Positions 1-11,215 are shown, counted from the first letter of the stretch. The stretch is DNA of 64,000 bases from Orychophragmus violaceus (GCA_030180135.1 CM058232.1:96584630-96648629), one strand, 5' to 3'. Program-made: numbers and translations. The notes: generated by a model not told the origin, from the letters alone.

Positions 1-1273
1 TCAGTCTGCACATGAGCAATAAAAAAGAGCAAAATGATACATTATCAATTTCACATGGAGATGAGAAAGAAAGCCGAAAACTGACCCTGCTATAGAGCTT
101 ATTCAAGGTACCTGATAACCATGAGAAAGATGTCCACCATGAGGTAAGTCAAGTGCCATGATTCTCTCATGAGGTTTCAGCAGTGCGGTGTAAACTTGGA
201 AGTTAGCTGGTGACCCTGATAAAGACTGCACATTGACTACAAAAAGAGTAGTTCATGTCATAAGTGTGGCCATTCGTAAAGTAGGTTTCTAGTGGAATGT
301 GTTTAACCATGTCGTGTGCATAAAACTCGTACCTCCCCATTTGGAAGGATCTAACTGAAAAGCTTCTAGTGCGCGTTTTTGACATAATGACTCAGCCATG
401 TCAATGTATCTAATTGACAAGATGAAAATAATCTTGATGGTCAGATACTACTAATAATAAAGCGCAAGAAGTTTTAACAAACAAGAATGCTGTTGTAAGC
501 TGCACTAAAGTAAAGTGAAAAAGGAGACTCTACATACTCATTTCCTCCATAGTATCTAGCTCCAGGGTATCCTTCACTATACTTGTTAGTCATAACAGAA
601 CCAACAGCTTCCATCACCGAGGCAGATGTGAAATTCTCTGACGGTATAAGTTCAAATCCCTGAAACCTCGCAACATCCAGAATTCCAAATCAGTACAAAG
701 CTTTCAGATTTCTAAAGTTTTTATTGTTCTACTAATGAATGAAGCAGACAAACTTCCCAAAACAAAATCCAGATTAATAGCCTTCATGTGAATATGATCG
801 TCCAAAACTTACTACTTTGACTAATATACACATGAAGAAATTGAATACCTTCCATTGCCTAGCCTTTTCGAGTTCGATAATATCTGCGATTTCGGGATCG
901 ATTTCCTCCAGAGGTGCATTCAGTTGCCTTATCCACTGATCAAAAAGAAAGGAAAATATGTTCAAACGCCGTTGATTATATCCTATGACGCATCTGATCC
1001 AATTGCCATCAATGTAATACATAAAGCAAAAACAAAATGATATTTTACACTGGAACGAGATCTCTCCGAGTCCGCCATAGCCGAGGTTGGCAAAGACGAC
1101 TGAACATCAAAAACATGTAGAACGAATCAGAATCTAACAAGAAGAATACAAACAAAGCGGGATTGAGAGAAGATAAGCGTGAAAATCAGAATAACCATAG
1201 AACGGAGGGAACTGCCATTAGAGAAGACCGGCTTCTTAAGGGAAGTGGAGAGTCTGCGAAGAGCCAGCGCCAT
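1..1273 (-). CDS. SHM: Mitochondrial serine hydroxymethyltransferase, 5' part (partial at left edge)
   Basis: PLP enzyme that interconverts serine and glycine with tetrahydrofolate; the mitochondrial form works with glycine decarboxylase in photorespiration. Six full exons and the start of a seventh can be read on the minus strand: 1273-1196 (26 codons beginning MALALRRLS), 1099-1049, 935-849 (ends IIELEKARQWK), 659-538 (contains LIPSENFTS and TNKYSEGYPGARYYGG), 409-333 (YIDMAESLCQKRALEAF), 236-112 (SLSGSPANFQVYTALLKPHE, then MALDLPHGGHLSHGYQ) and 5-1. All borders are GT/AG and the phases join without a stop. The Arg- and Ser-rich N-terminus is a typical mitochondrial presequence, and the protein is closest in memory to Arabidopsis SHM1/SHM2. 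About two thirds of the enzyme, including the PLP lysine, lies beyond the left edge. Paralogue assignment is uncertain. Confidence 0.93.
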
Positions 1274-1732
1274 CGTCTCTATAATCTCTCTATCTCTCTC
1301 TGTCTCTGTGTTTGTATGTGTATGTGCGCGCAGCAGTTGAAAGCGGCACTACCTCTGTAAATGAGCTTTGTGGTTGGTGAGAGTAAAACGTGGTCTTCTT
1401 TATTTTATTCGGTGCAATGCAACGTCAACATGTCACCACTTGCGATTGAGAGTGTTTATAAAAGCTACTTAAAACTAGACATGGGGACCTGTTTCTCTTT
1501 GACCAAAAAAAAAAAAAAAAGGGACCTGTTTCTCATACTCGGATCTCCAACTTCAGATCCCTGACTGACTGACTGTGACCAGGTGATGAAGTACATTGAT
1601 AGATCCGCTACATGGGTTCAGGGAACTCTCTCGTTGGGCTTGGGAAGAATCAAGCCCATATCCATTATAATATATACACTTTTTGATACGGTACTACTGT
1701 ACTAGAACACGAAATGATAATAGCAAATGAAA
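1274..1732. other. SHM leader/promoter and eIF2D 3' flank
   Basis: About 460 bp between two genes transcribed in the same direction. The part next to the SHM ATG is a CT/GT-rich low-complexity leader (about 1276-1325), common in plant 5' UTRs. The rest holds a 51-bp micro-insertion with its duplications (listed separately) and no coding signal. Short plus-strand ORFs here are chance readings. Confidence 0.6.
1484..1534 (+). mobile_element. Micro-retroposon insertion with 14-bp target duplication
   Basis: The 14-mer gggacctgtttctc occurs at 1484-1497 and again at 1521-1534. Between them lie only 23 bp: tttgacc followed by 16 A. A target duplication flanking a scrap that ends in poly(A) is what target-primed reverse transcription with extreme 5' truncation leaves. 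The TGAC-like sequence before the A-run resembles the 3' ends of the LINEs in this window, which read TGTC plus poly(A). Confidence 0.7.
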
Positions 1733-4587
1733 TCATTTCCTAGTCTTATCAACAACTTCAATGTAACTCTTTGGAACTCCATAGTGTTCCACCATATATC
1801 TCGCTACATCATCAATCACACCTCCCTGAATCACAACCTCGTACCCGTTCTTACCTGTAAACAACACAGTACAATCTCTCAAATATTTTTACTCACTTAC
1901 ACAAAGAAACAAACCAAAGAAAACGAGATTTAAAACGTACCTGGACGTTCTCCAACTGAAGTACTACAACCAAACTTCTTCTGCAGTTCTGATCCAAACG
2001 AGTCAGGGTCGATCAAGAATGTCTCTATCCCTGAGACCTTGGTCACTTTTTTGTTACCTTGTCTTCGTTCCGTCACCTGAACCGGTTTTATAGCTCCTTT
2101 ATGGACAACGGGTTCACCGCCTCTCATCACTACCTGATGAGGCTGCATCCTCCCTATGAACGTCCATCCAACATCCTTTTTATGAATCTCTGACGGATAT
2201 GCTGATCCCTTTTTGATAGCTCCTTTGAATAACGCATCGTATAATATCGGATCCAAGACCACCATTGACTTGTTTGTTTGCTTTACAAGATTTTCCTTCT
2301 CGATGTATCTGAACACAACATCAGAGGCTTCTGAAGCTGTGTAAAGCTTTCCTTTTTCTTCCCCAACTGATGCAAATATTGCACTGTTGTGTCTGCTTGC
2401 TTTATAAACCTCAATGATTTCAACCATTTTCTCTGACTGAGCTTGTACAGTGGAGCGGTCTCCAGAAGAGTCAGAGACTTCTGCCTTCTTTTTCTCCGGT
2501 TTGAAGGATGAATAATCTGGATGCCTGCGGTCTACCGAGATCATCACAATCACCTTCTTATGCTTGTCCTCTTTCACAGAAATCTGTGCATATGTTTAAA
2601 ACATTAGAGTGTGTATACCAATCAATACGTCAATGTAAATCTAGTTGTGTTTGAGATACTAGAACGTCAGACACTGTAATTCTGACACACTGTATATCCA
2701 GGTAAATGTATGTCTCAGTGAGTGTTACTAACTATTTATAAAGCTTACAAGTTACAACAATTGATAATAGTTGCCTAAATTAACAAGCCAGTCGGATTTT
2801 GCAGAGAACAGTCTATGTGCAATCCTGTTCTATAACATCAAGCACAAATAGCTTTAAAGAGGAAGGATTAGCAAGAATGCTGACCATTCCGGAAGACGCT
2901 TTAGACTGCAACCACTTTGACAGCTTTTTGTGGGAAGACTTCTTAATGTCAAGTGTGAGCCCAGAAGGCCTACAGGGTAATACGTGACTAGACCTGCACC
3001 ATTCACAGAAAATATATATAGGCCAAACTTAGAAAGGAAAATGTGTTACGTGTGTAGCTTGTCATCAACAGAGTCAAGAGTAACACAACTACAAAAGCAG
3101 AGCTTCAGAATGTAATGATACAACCCAATCATATTCACAGCCACTAAGGTACAGTGGGATTGCATTATGTATCAGGAGGTAAGACAACAACCAACTACCA
3201 GAATATAGTTGGCTTTCAAAGTAAATAAAGTATCTGAATGGCATTCTTACCATAGAGTACTTCCTGGGATGGGAAGGTCCTTCTCCTTCAGTGTCGTATG
3301 CAATGCTTGCAAAAGGCATTGGTCAAGAAGGGCATCTACCTCCTGAGGGGATAGAGTATTCTGCTTCTCGGTATTAGCTTCATTAACAGAAACGTCATCT
3401 GTTAAGTTCAGCTCATTCATGCTCCCAACCATAAGTTCTTCAGTATCATTCTTAGCATCCGTAGCTGAGGTTGAAGCTGAATCCAGAGCAGATTCATCTT
3501 CTTCATTTCCTGTGCTTGTCTGCTGCCCAGGAGCAAGGTACGATGGGTCCTCCATGACAACATCCTCCCAAAAACCAGCATTTGGAACATAGTGCCCCTC
3601 AGCCGATTCCCTGTGAAACATAAATTAAGAATATAAGAGGCTGATTTCCTCAAGAGAAAACAAACCAAAAAGTAAAAAGCAAACTGTTGCCAGTATCTTA
3701 TGTACCAGAGGAAGTCACGGTAATAATGAGTTATCCGTAAAGCCTTCCCTCGCAAACCTGCTTTAAGGGCTTCTGCACTACTCATTATGGTAAACCCAAC
3801 CTTCAAAAACATGCATAGCCATCATGTAACTCAACATGCAAACTTTATGTTCGTAAGAAGGTGAATTCATCCTTAGAAAATATAGACTTACAGCTATAGG
3901 TGCCATATTCCCAGGAACTTTGACAGTCCATATTTCTCCAGCTGAGAAAGAAGGAAAGCCTTCGGCAGGGATCAAAATACCTGGAAACATCAAATCTGCA
4001 CCGCCGAGTACAGACCGTGAAACTTCACCTCCTTTCAAGATAAAGGAAGGTAACATTTCAGGAGCCTCCCATAGAGTAAAAACTGCAGCAGAAGAAAACA
4101 AACAGCAGAAAATTAAAATGGATTTAACTTGATCGAAACTATCAGTCCCACTCATATGGCACTATGCTTGAAGCATATAAATCATACAATATCTACAAAC
4201 CTGTGGGAAATATCTCATTCCCTCTTCCATCGATATCAAAAAACATGGGACATCCACCTTCAATGCTATAGACAAGAACCCGATTCTGAAACTTGGAAAC
4301 AGTTATCTCGACCTAGATAAATACCAAAAATGCCAAATTTAGCAAGATCAAAACCATAGCAAACCCGATACAATCTTGACACAAGAACAAAGGCCTAGTC
4401 ATCTATCCGCTTTGTCTCCAGACAGATAGAGGGGAAAAATGGGACATCAAACCTTAGGAGGAAGGATGGCGTCGAGAAGCTCATCGGTGAGGAGAGAAAA
4501 CTTATTTTGGACGGTGCGCCGGAGTTTCTTTCGGTCGGCGACGGAGAGACGCTGGTGAGACTTCGCCTCCACCGCCTTCTTGAACAT
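1733..4587 (-). CDS. Eukaryotic translation initiation factor 2D (ligatin/SUI1 family)
   Basis: eIF2D delivers tRNA to the 40S P site independently of GTP and helps recycle post-termination 40S subunits. Eight exons join cleanly (4587-4453, 4312-4201, 4082-3892, 3800-3706, 3610-3251, 2993-2885, 2583-1941, 1854-1733) to 1,767 nt, or 588 residues plus stop. The N-terminus MFKKAVEAKSHQRLS matches the family start, so an upstream in-frame ATG in the leader is not used. A PUA-like region carries VFTLWEAPEMLPSF and GGADLMFPGI. An acidic, Ser-rich linker (exon 5) follows, then a SWIB-like segment (LTLDIKKSSHKKLSKWLQ), and the C-terminal SUI1 domain with FIGRMQPHQVV, TKVSGIETFLIDP and GYEVVIQGGVIDDV. 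The length is normal for plants. It corresponds by position to At1g71350. No disablement seen. Confidence 0.95.
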
Positions 4588-5129
4588 TCTTGTTCGCCTG
4601 CGTCTCGTTTTAGCACCGCGGGACTCAAACAACAAACCATACAAGTGCAGTGCAGTCTTTCCTAAACCCCTTTTCTTCCCTCGGTTTCCTTTTCTGGCTT
4701 CCAATCTAGGCCAGCCTGCCACGTGTCTCTTGCACTAACCGGTTCACCAAAATTCCAAATTAAATAAAACCGCCAATGACTGCCGTATAGTTTTCACTGG
4801 CGTAGTGTACAGATATCAATCGGAGTGGCTACTGGCTAGGTCCGGCCCAAAACCCGTAAAGTTCATAGATGTTTGGGCTCGGTCCAACTCGGTCTAAAAT
4901 AAATTTGAGTTTACATTTAAAGTTGGATCCAGCCTTAACATGAATATGTGACCATATAGCTCGAACTGAATAGAGTCGGCATTATAGGGCGAAAATCGCT
5001 GTTTGGCGTGCCGGCGATATTTCTCGACGTTCCAGGAGGTGATATCACCTGAGAGAAGTCTAGTCGTGTCCGGGGTGGAGGACTTATGGGAGGTCGTTGA
5101 TTATACATTGATCAATTTCCTTGGGTTTG
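4588..5129. other. eIF2D upstream region
   Basis: Upstream region of eIF2D, moderately AT-rich. From about 4980 the plus strand begins to look like decayed retroelement DNA leading into the gag remnant. I see no complete gene here. Minus-strand hydrophobic ORFs that begin downstream at 5112 are antisense to the gag remnant. Confidence 0.45.
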
Positions 5130-5640
5130 TCTAACGAGCTCTTTGAAACGGGCGTTAATGCGCAGTTCTTGTTCAACGAACAATACGAACCACGTAAACA
5201 CTACGATCAAGACTACAAAAGGATGAAGGAGGAGGATATCAAGAGAAAAAGAAAGTCGGCCTACTATGTTAGAGAGCAATCGCATGAGTACCAGTAGGAA
5301 GAAGAACAACCCACCCAAAGCTATCGCCAAGATCGCCCGACCCAAGAGTATCAGCAAGACCGTCCCCCTCAAGGCTATCAGCAAGATCGCCTGACCCAAG
5401 ATAAAAATCAAGGCAAACCATGGACCAATAAGTTTGTTCGGGGAGGCGACAAGAGCAAGCTCTTCTGCGATTACCACCAACGAGCAGGTCATAGCACAGG
5501 CGATTGCAGAAACCTTCAATCTCTCCTTTTCGCTAACTACCAGAAGGACGGAAAAAAATTAGTGATAAACCTAACCAACCTCCCTCGAAGCAAATCAATC
5601 AGGTGACGCAGCCGAAAAACAAAGCCGAACGTTTCAAACT
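5130..5640 (+). pseudogene. Ty3/gypsy gag remnant with zinc-knuckle-like motif
   Basis: In one plus-strand frame from about 5155 the translation is highly charged (EQYEPRKHYDQDYKRMKEE). After one in-frame stop near 5296 it continues as three degenerate copies of a Q-D-R-P-x-Q-x-Y-Q repeat, and then gives FCDYHQRAGHSTGDCRNL at about 5460-5515. The C-D-Y-H...G-H-S-T-x-D-C pattern is characteristic of the gag region of plant Ty3/gypsy elements. The frame breaks again near 5610. No LTRs, protease or reverse transcriptase were found, so this is an isolated fragment. Conceptual identification only. Confidence 0.65.
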
Positions 5641-5722
5641 TGTCCAGGAAGAAAAGAAGAAGCAGGTGGCCTTCGCTGAGCAAATCGAACAGATAGACGT
5701 GAACACATCAGCTGTAAACAAG

Positions 5723-6240
5723 CTAGCTCGTGACTAGGAGGACAAGGAAGGAACGCTCCCACCAAGGAGGCGCATAAACATCAATAGACTCGGCGGATAC
5801 TTGCATTACAAGAAATCTAAGAGGAGATTTTTGAAGCATGGTAGCGTAACTATTAATGGAGGAGGTATAAGCACGCATAATGTCAGATGTTGAGTTACGA
5901 TAAGCCACTAACATGCCTTTGCTCGTCGGTTTTATGCCTAAGCGATCCAACTAGAAAACTCAAGATTGACATGATGGTAAGCAACTTTAAGAACTACGAT
6001 TTCTCGAACATAACTGTAGTGTAGATATGAGTCTAACACAGGTAGATCAATGCAAGAAAGAAAACATTTTCCGTTGTTGAAGCTGTAAATTTCACATCTA
6101 GACTTAAGTTCTTGATATGTTGTTGCCGTAGTAAAGAAGGAACTCAACAAAAATAGAAATCCCAGAACGACGAGAACGGCTTTTAATGAAGAAAAGACAT
6201 GATGTTGATGATGTTGGTAGATTTTGCTTGGTGAAAACAA
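5723..6240 (-). pseudogene. Unidentified coding-like remnant with hydrophobic N-terminal segment
   Basis: Two overlapping minus-strand frames (6240-5938 and 5950-5723) look coding-like. The first has a strong hydrophobic stretch (AVLVVLGFLFLLSSFF) resembling a signal anchor, followed by a short region with three cysteines. The second has a soluble-looking sequence (LDRLGIKPTSKGMLVAYR). They would join only through a frameshift near 5945, and neither frame begins with ATG (both reported starts are TTG). I do not recognise the family. It may be a decayed secreted or membrane protein exon, or chance. Confidence 0.3.
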
Positions 6241-6891
6241 AGCTTAATATTTGGAAGATAGGTTGAGTCAACAAAAATTTAAGAGGTTTTAAGAAGTTTT
6301 AATTTTGAGAGTAGTAAAAAGCTTTGTGCATAGTGTCTAGAGTTTACATATTGTTGTTGTTTTTTCCTTTTTAATGATCATTTAATCAGTATTTTGTTAA
6401 ACGATTTCCATATTTTATCTTATTTCCAACTTTTTTTCAAATTTGAAAAATTGTTAGACATTTTTTTTTAATCTTTTTAAATTTCTTTTTTTATTTAACC
6501 TGTTTAGATTTTTTTGTAACAATTAGAAGAGTGTGTCATAATTATACAATATTTGTATCTAAGATATAATGAATTTGGTTTTTATGCTAATTAACATGAT
6601 CAAGACCCATGTTAAGTAAGATAGTTAAAGATTTTGACATGTGTCAAAGAATATAATGTATAACATAATTAATAATTACAAAAGAAAATTAAAATATGTT
6701 AAAAAGATAAATTAGAAGAGCTTTATTAAAAAAATAAATTATTTATAGAATATAATTAAAAGATATTTATACAAATTAAGTCTTTAAATAGCCAAAAACA
6801 ATTTAGTAGCCTAGCTATTGACGCTCTCGTTTTTTTTTTTGTCAAAAAAACTGAGCCATTAATTTTTATAAATATTTCAAACCCTTAATCT
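6241..6891. other. AT-rich intergenic DNA
   Basis: Very AT-rich sequence with homopolymer runs and no sustained open frame. At about 6830-6848 a T-run is followed by gtcaaaaaaa, which resembles the reverse complement of a LINE tail, but I could not find a target duplication around it. Confidence 0.5.
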
Positions 6892-8162
6892 AAAGACTAC
6901 GAGTCACAATCCTTTCAGCGGTGAAAAAAAAAAAAAAAAAAAAAAAAAAGAGAGAACAAGAAGACGATCGCATCAAGGACCTCCCCGGTGGCCGGACGGT
7001 GTCGGGGAGGGAGCTCTAAGCAAGTTTAAGGTGTTGACGGTGTAGATCCACTGTTCTAGCCCTTCTCTGCCTGTGTTGGGAGCCGTAGATCTCCGGTGGT
7101 AGGTCTTTGGTGGTTCCAGAGGTTCGTGAGACGTCTGAAAGGCGTCGCCGTTTGATTCCGGTGATGGGGTTGGGTTGTATGGTGGTATTCTTCCGGTCTT
7201 TGGGGTTGGGCGATCTATGTGGATGGTGGTGCTGTTACGGCAATTCGTCGTCCTCCGTGGTCCTCTCCGCTTTGTACAAGAAGTTTCTTGGGTGAGGTTG
7301 TACGTTTCCTTTCACGGCAGTGATTTTTCGTGAGCTGAGTTTGTGGTTTAAGTTTGATAGTTTAGGTTGAGTTATGATGGTTTTTGGTGGTAGTTTGGGA
7401 TGGTTCAATTCTCTACGGTTATAGGATAGGTTTCTGGGATTTGCATATGGTCTTCGGCTCTTATCCTCCGGTGGATTGGATTTTGTATGTGTTTAACTTC
7501 ATCCCTTTGTTTCGGATCTGCGGGTTTACTCTTGTTGTTGGTGGGGTGTGGTCTTTGGCATAGTTTAAGGTGTTGGGTTAGTCTCGAGTAGATTTCCTTT
7601 ATTCGTTGAATCTAGACCTTTAGTCTCCTTCGTGCTGCTTGTAGATGAATAAGTAGTCTTGTCCTTTAGTCGTTTCGTTTATCGGTTCTAGTAAGGCTAA
7701 CCTCGTGTAGGAATGCATAGTTCTCGATTTAGACTTGATAGGATTAAGATTAGGTGCGTCGGAGTTGGATTCTCGGATTATTTCTTATTGTCGTCTAGTC
7801 GGGGTTATAGGGTTAGTGTTTGCGGTCAGCCTATGCCTGTGGTTTTCTCCGCTCGTCGGTGATCTCCTGTCTCTATGTCTAAGGAGGGTCATTGTGCCGC
7901 GTTTGTATCCTCTTATCCGCATCCCCACTTGCTGGAGCGTTTTCGCCGTTTGATATTGTTTTCAGCTGCTTTTAGTTGCCCGACTGTGGGTTTTGTTACC
8001 CGTTTGTGGGTTCTAGACCGCGGAAGGAATTTGTTCTTTGCCGCCTTTGTTGTCCGGTATTTGATCGGGTTAGTTACCGATAAATCCGGTTCTGATGTAA
8101 CTCTTAGCTGCGTTTGTTAATCTAATTCACCAGATGTCAAAAAAAAAAAAAAGACTACGAGT
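6892..8162 (+). mobile_element. Non-autonomous poly(A) retroposon with 13-bp target duplication
   Basis: The 13-mer aaagactacgagt is present at 6892-6904 and 8150-8162. The enclosed 1.25 kb is much more GC-rich than its surroundings, starts near a 25-bp A-run (about 6925-6949), and ends in cagatgtc plus poly(A), almost the same 3' end as the LINE at 51990 (gatgtc plus poly(A)). No long conserved protein is encoded; the short ORFs are low in recognisable content. I interpret it as a retroposon mobilised by LINE machinery, perhaps comparable to the Sadhu-type elements of Arabidopsis, though I cannot confirm that family. The seven bases after each 13-mer differ, but both sides then read ctttcag, so the duplication may be older and longer. 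Confidence 0.65.
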
Positions 8163-8334
8163 AATATTTCTTTCAGGTCCATTAATATTGGGTCTTAGCC
8201 CATTTAGAGTTACATTTAAATTACTTGTTCCTTTCGCGTTTGGCTTGGGCCAACGGATCTAAAATTTTAAACTAACCATTTTCCCAAAACAGGAAAAAAC
8301 AAAGGAAATACACATCGGTGAATCTGATTCGATT

Positions 8335-10138
8335 TCAAGCCGATCTACCGGAGGCGAAGTACGCCAAAGGTCCGACGAAGGCGGCGTTGATATAAGTAGC
8401 CGGTTCCGAGTGACTGTAATCATCCCTCTGATCTGGATACCCATCGTTCTCATTCGGACCTCCTACGATTGCTCCTGTGAGAATGTTTGGGTTAGGGTTT
8501 TGAGTGTAGAAGGATTGGAATCCGCCGCTGCATCCCAATGATTTGGAAAGAAGTGCGTGCGAAGGAAGAGACGATGCTCTGTGGTGGATTCTCTTCGGGA
8601 AATTGGGTCCGAATCCAACCATGTACGACATCTTGATTGGGTTGTCGCCGAGTATGTAATCAACTTGTCGTTTCGATACGCTTATCAATGCATTGGGGAC
8701 GATGACGGAGTTTCCGCAGTCGAAGGTGTGTCGCGTGGCTTTCATGTATTTGGCGTAGGTAGTGAGCAAGAATGTTATGGCGGTCACGTATTGCAGATTG
8801 CTCTGAGGTAACTTGTACATTAAACCTCCTGTGATTGGTGATAATGAAAGTGGTTATCGTTAAATAACGTTTTCGAAAGTTAGAAGATTTGCATACATGA
8901 TCGTCACTTAGCTCACCTTGAGTGTATTGGGTAGATGATGAGGGAGAATTTGGGAGGATCTTGCACATGAAATTCTCAGCTGCTTGCTTGTATTGTTCAA
9001 AGTTGCTGTCTTTGTTAAGTAATGCTCGCTGCCAAAAAGTAACAGATTTTGTTGTGAATTGGTGAGTTAAATAGTGAGATGCTAAGCTATGTGTTATGAC
9101 ATTTTAGCAAGTAGACGCACCCGTGAAAGAAGAACATTGGCGCCAGCATATTTGTTGTCCCAGCTGAACATGTCAGGCTGATCTCCACCACCTAAAGATT
9201 TTATGAAATTTTCGTAATACGGGTTATTGGTTGCTCTCAGCAGCCACGCCGCACCCCACATCAGCTCATCCTGTCATCATAGATTCACGTCTTAAAATGA
9301 GGATCAGATGTAGCAGTAAAAGTGTTTTAGTTGCAATGAAAGCAGACCTTATAGCCCGAGTAGGAGCAGTAGAAAGGACAGACGGATGAAGAAAGGGAAT
9401 CACTGTAAGCTCCTCTATACTGAATGGCAAACTGCATCACATTCTTAGCTGTTGCCAGCAGCAAACGTGAATACTTAGAATCAACTTTTCTGAAAACCAT
9501 AGAAGCTGCAGCTAGAGCTGCTGCAGTTTCAGCTGCAACATCAGAACCAGGGTTAGAAGAGGATACAGAGTAAACTGTGCGAGGTGTGTCCATATCTTCA
9601 GGCCGTTCCCAGCATTTGTGATCAACATTAGGATCTCCTACCCCAACATAAAGCTTCCCCGGAGTGGCCCTAGCACATTTCAGTAGATAATCTGTCGCCC
9701 AACGAATGTTCACACGTGCGTTTTGAAGCTCAGGACCCATACGCTTACCGTACTCAAGTGTGCTCCATGAAAGCATGGTGGTGGTAAACGCCATTGGGAA
9801 ATTGAACTTGACGTTGTCTCCTGCGTCGTAGTACCCACCGGTTAAGTCTACCTGCAAATTCATATCAAATTCTTATGCTTAATTTTAGTTGATCAATTGT
9901 TACTGACAAAACTATAACAGGTTTTAGGGTTTACATGTGCGGTGGAACCATCAGAAAGGCCGGAGCTAGCCCTCCAGGAGAGTTGTTGGTCTTTAGGGAG
10001 GCGACCGGATCTCTGACCTTGGAAGAAGAGCAATGACTTGGAGAGAGCTTCTCTGTAATTTGGATTGGCAACAACAACAACATTTCGCGTGAGAAGTGAT
10101 GAGAAAAGAAAAACTAAGAAGAAGAAAGGAGACTTCAT
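8335..10138 (-). CDS. CEL3: Secreted endo-1,4-beta-glucanase, glycosyl hydrolase family 9
   Basis: Hydrolyses beta-1,4-glucan in the cell wall. Five exons (10138-9935, 9851-9348, 9270-9121, 9028-8917, 8828-8335) join in phase to 1,464 nt, or 487 residues, the usual length for a plant class B GH9 enzyme with no carbohydrate-binding tail. Residues 1-25 are a signal peptide. Catalytic landmarks are present: DLTGGYYDAGDNVKF with the nucleophile/base aspartates, HHRASSLP with the essential histidine, and the C-terminal DQRDDYSHSEPATYINA carrying the Asp and the acid Glu. The exon 2 donor is GTCTGC, a weak but usable GT site. The protein is very close in memory to Arabidopsis CEL3 and CEL5; the synteny favours CEL3 (At1g71380). 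No defect seen. Confidence 0.95.
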
Positions 10139-10207
10139 TTTCTAATGGCTGAGAAGTTAATTGCTTTTTGAGCTTTGAGATACGAATCTATGAAATGAAG
10201 GTCCACA

Positions 10208-10215
10208 TTTATATA
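10208..10215 (-). promoter_or_regulatory. Probable TATA box of the endoglucanase gene
   Basis: TATATAAA on the minus strand, 70 bp upstream of the CEL3 ATG, the right distance for a TATA box with a short leader. Inferred from sequence and position only. Confidence 0.55.
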
Positions 10216-10999
10216 CACAGAGAAAGTGAAAGGTCAGGGATTTGATCCGGCGCTGATGGAAGCGATAAATACGGCTTTTTGGGAGAAAGTGGCCTTAATT
10301 AACCTTAATTTCTCCAATCTAAATATGTTTTTCTTATTCTATTTTCTGGTTATTAATATCTTTACCTTAATTTATCCGACCAAATCCCCTTTTTCTTTTT
10401 GTCTATTGATACTCTTTACCTTTGTTTATCCATTTAAATTCCTCTGTCAGTTCAATGTTGAGAAAATAGACTATTTTAGTAGGAATTAAGAAAGTCTTAA
10501 TGGTCTCCTATTTCCAAAGAAGCAAGTCGTAGTGTTTGTCTAAAAGTGGGCACATGAATGAATGAAAATATAAACTTTGCGTCTACCTAAAAATACACTG
10601 TGATGGTCAAACGCCAAAAGACTGATTGTTTTTTATAAGATGATGTGAATTTTAGGGAGATTTGTGATGATAATGCATTCATAAACTGTATATGCGTTTT
10701 GATGGAATAAAATCTTCTTGTGTGAGTTAATAAACTGAGCAATTATATAACGGTGATAGGCTCAACATTTATAATTTTATATGGGCTCTATGGCAACAAC
10801 AAAAAAATTGATTTTTAAATTTATAATGAAAACAAAAATATACATATACAATATTTTTATCATTTTTAGTCTATAAAATATATACATATAAAAAATTGGA
10901 AACCTTATTTATAAAGATTTTGGGACCACGGAATTGGCTCACATGTCGTTGCACTTAGTGTCGTCCTTTATAGCCGGTCCTGCGGTGATATATCTGTTA
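10216..10999. other. CEL3 promoter region
   Basis: AT-rich upstream DNA with no supported gene. One plus-strand ORF (10226-10489) is a hydrophobic low-complexity reading of AT-rich sequence. The stretch just before 11000 looks like older transposon debris but has no diagnostic ends. Confidence 0.45.
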
Positions 11000-11009
11000 T
11001 ATATTTAAA

Positions 11010-11215
11010 GGGAAATCGGCTTATTCATACCTCAACACTGAGCCACGGTCCCAATCAATACCCGAACTCCGTATCTGTGCAATTTCATACACCAATTCAT
11101 TTTAAATTTGAATCTCATACCACAACTAAAACAAATAGGCCTTTTCATACGTTGACTAACGGGACGTTAGTTTGACCCAGACGATGTTTATTTGCTCGGT
11201 TACGGAGGGTGACGT
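11010..11215 (+). repeat. MULE left terminal inverted repeat
   Basis: About 205 bp that match the reverse complement of the right end (15450-15652) with few mismatches and small indels. Shared landmarks are the stretch containing caatcaatacccgaactccg and a later gttagtttgacccagacg. Just inside each repeat lies a related motif containing cg.cgtcgtttt. Confidence 0.9.

Noticed and set aside
5112..5519. Hydrophobic 135-residue minus-strand ORF
   Set aside because: Antisense to the gag remnant, whose plus-strand frame has a clear zinc-knuckle-like motif.
6825..6850. T-run followed by gtcaaaaaaa as a further micro-insertion
   Set aside because: No target-site duplication found on the flanks.
7107..8120. 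Plus-strand ORFs in the retroposon at 6.9-8.1 kb
   Set aside because: Short, overlapping in different frames and without recognisable domains; the element looks non-coding.
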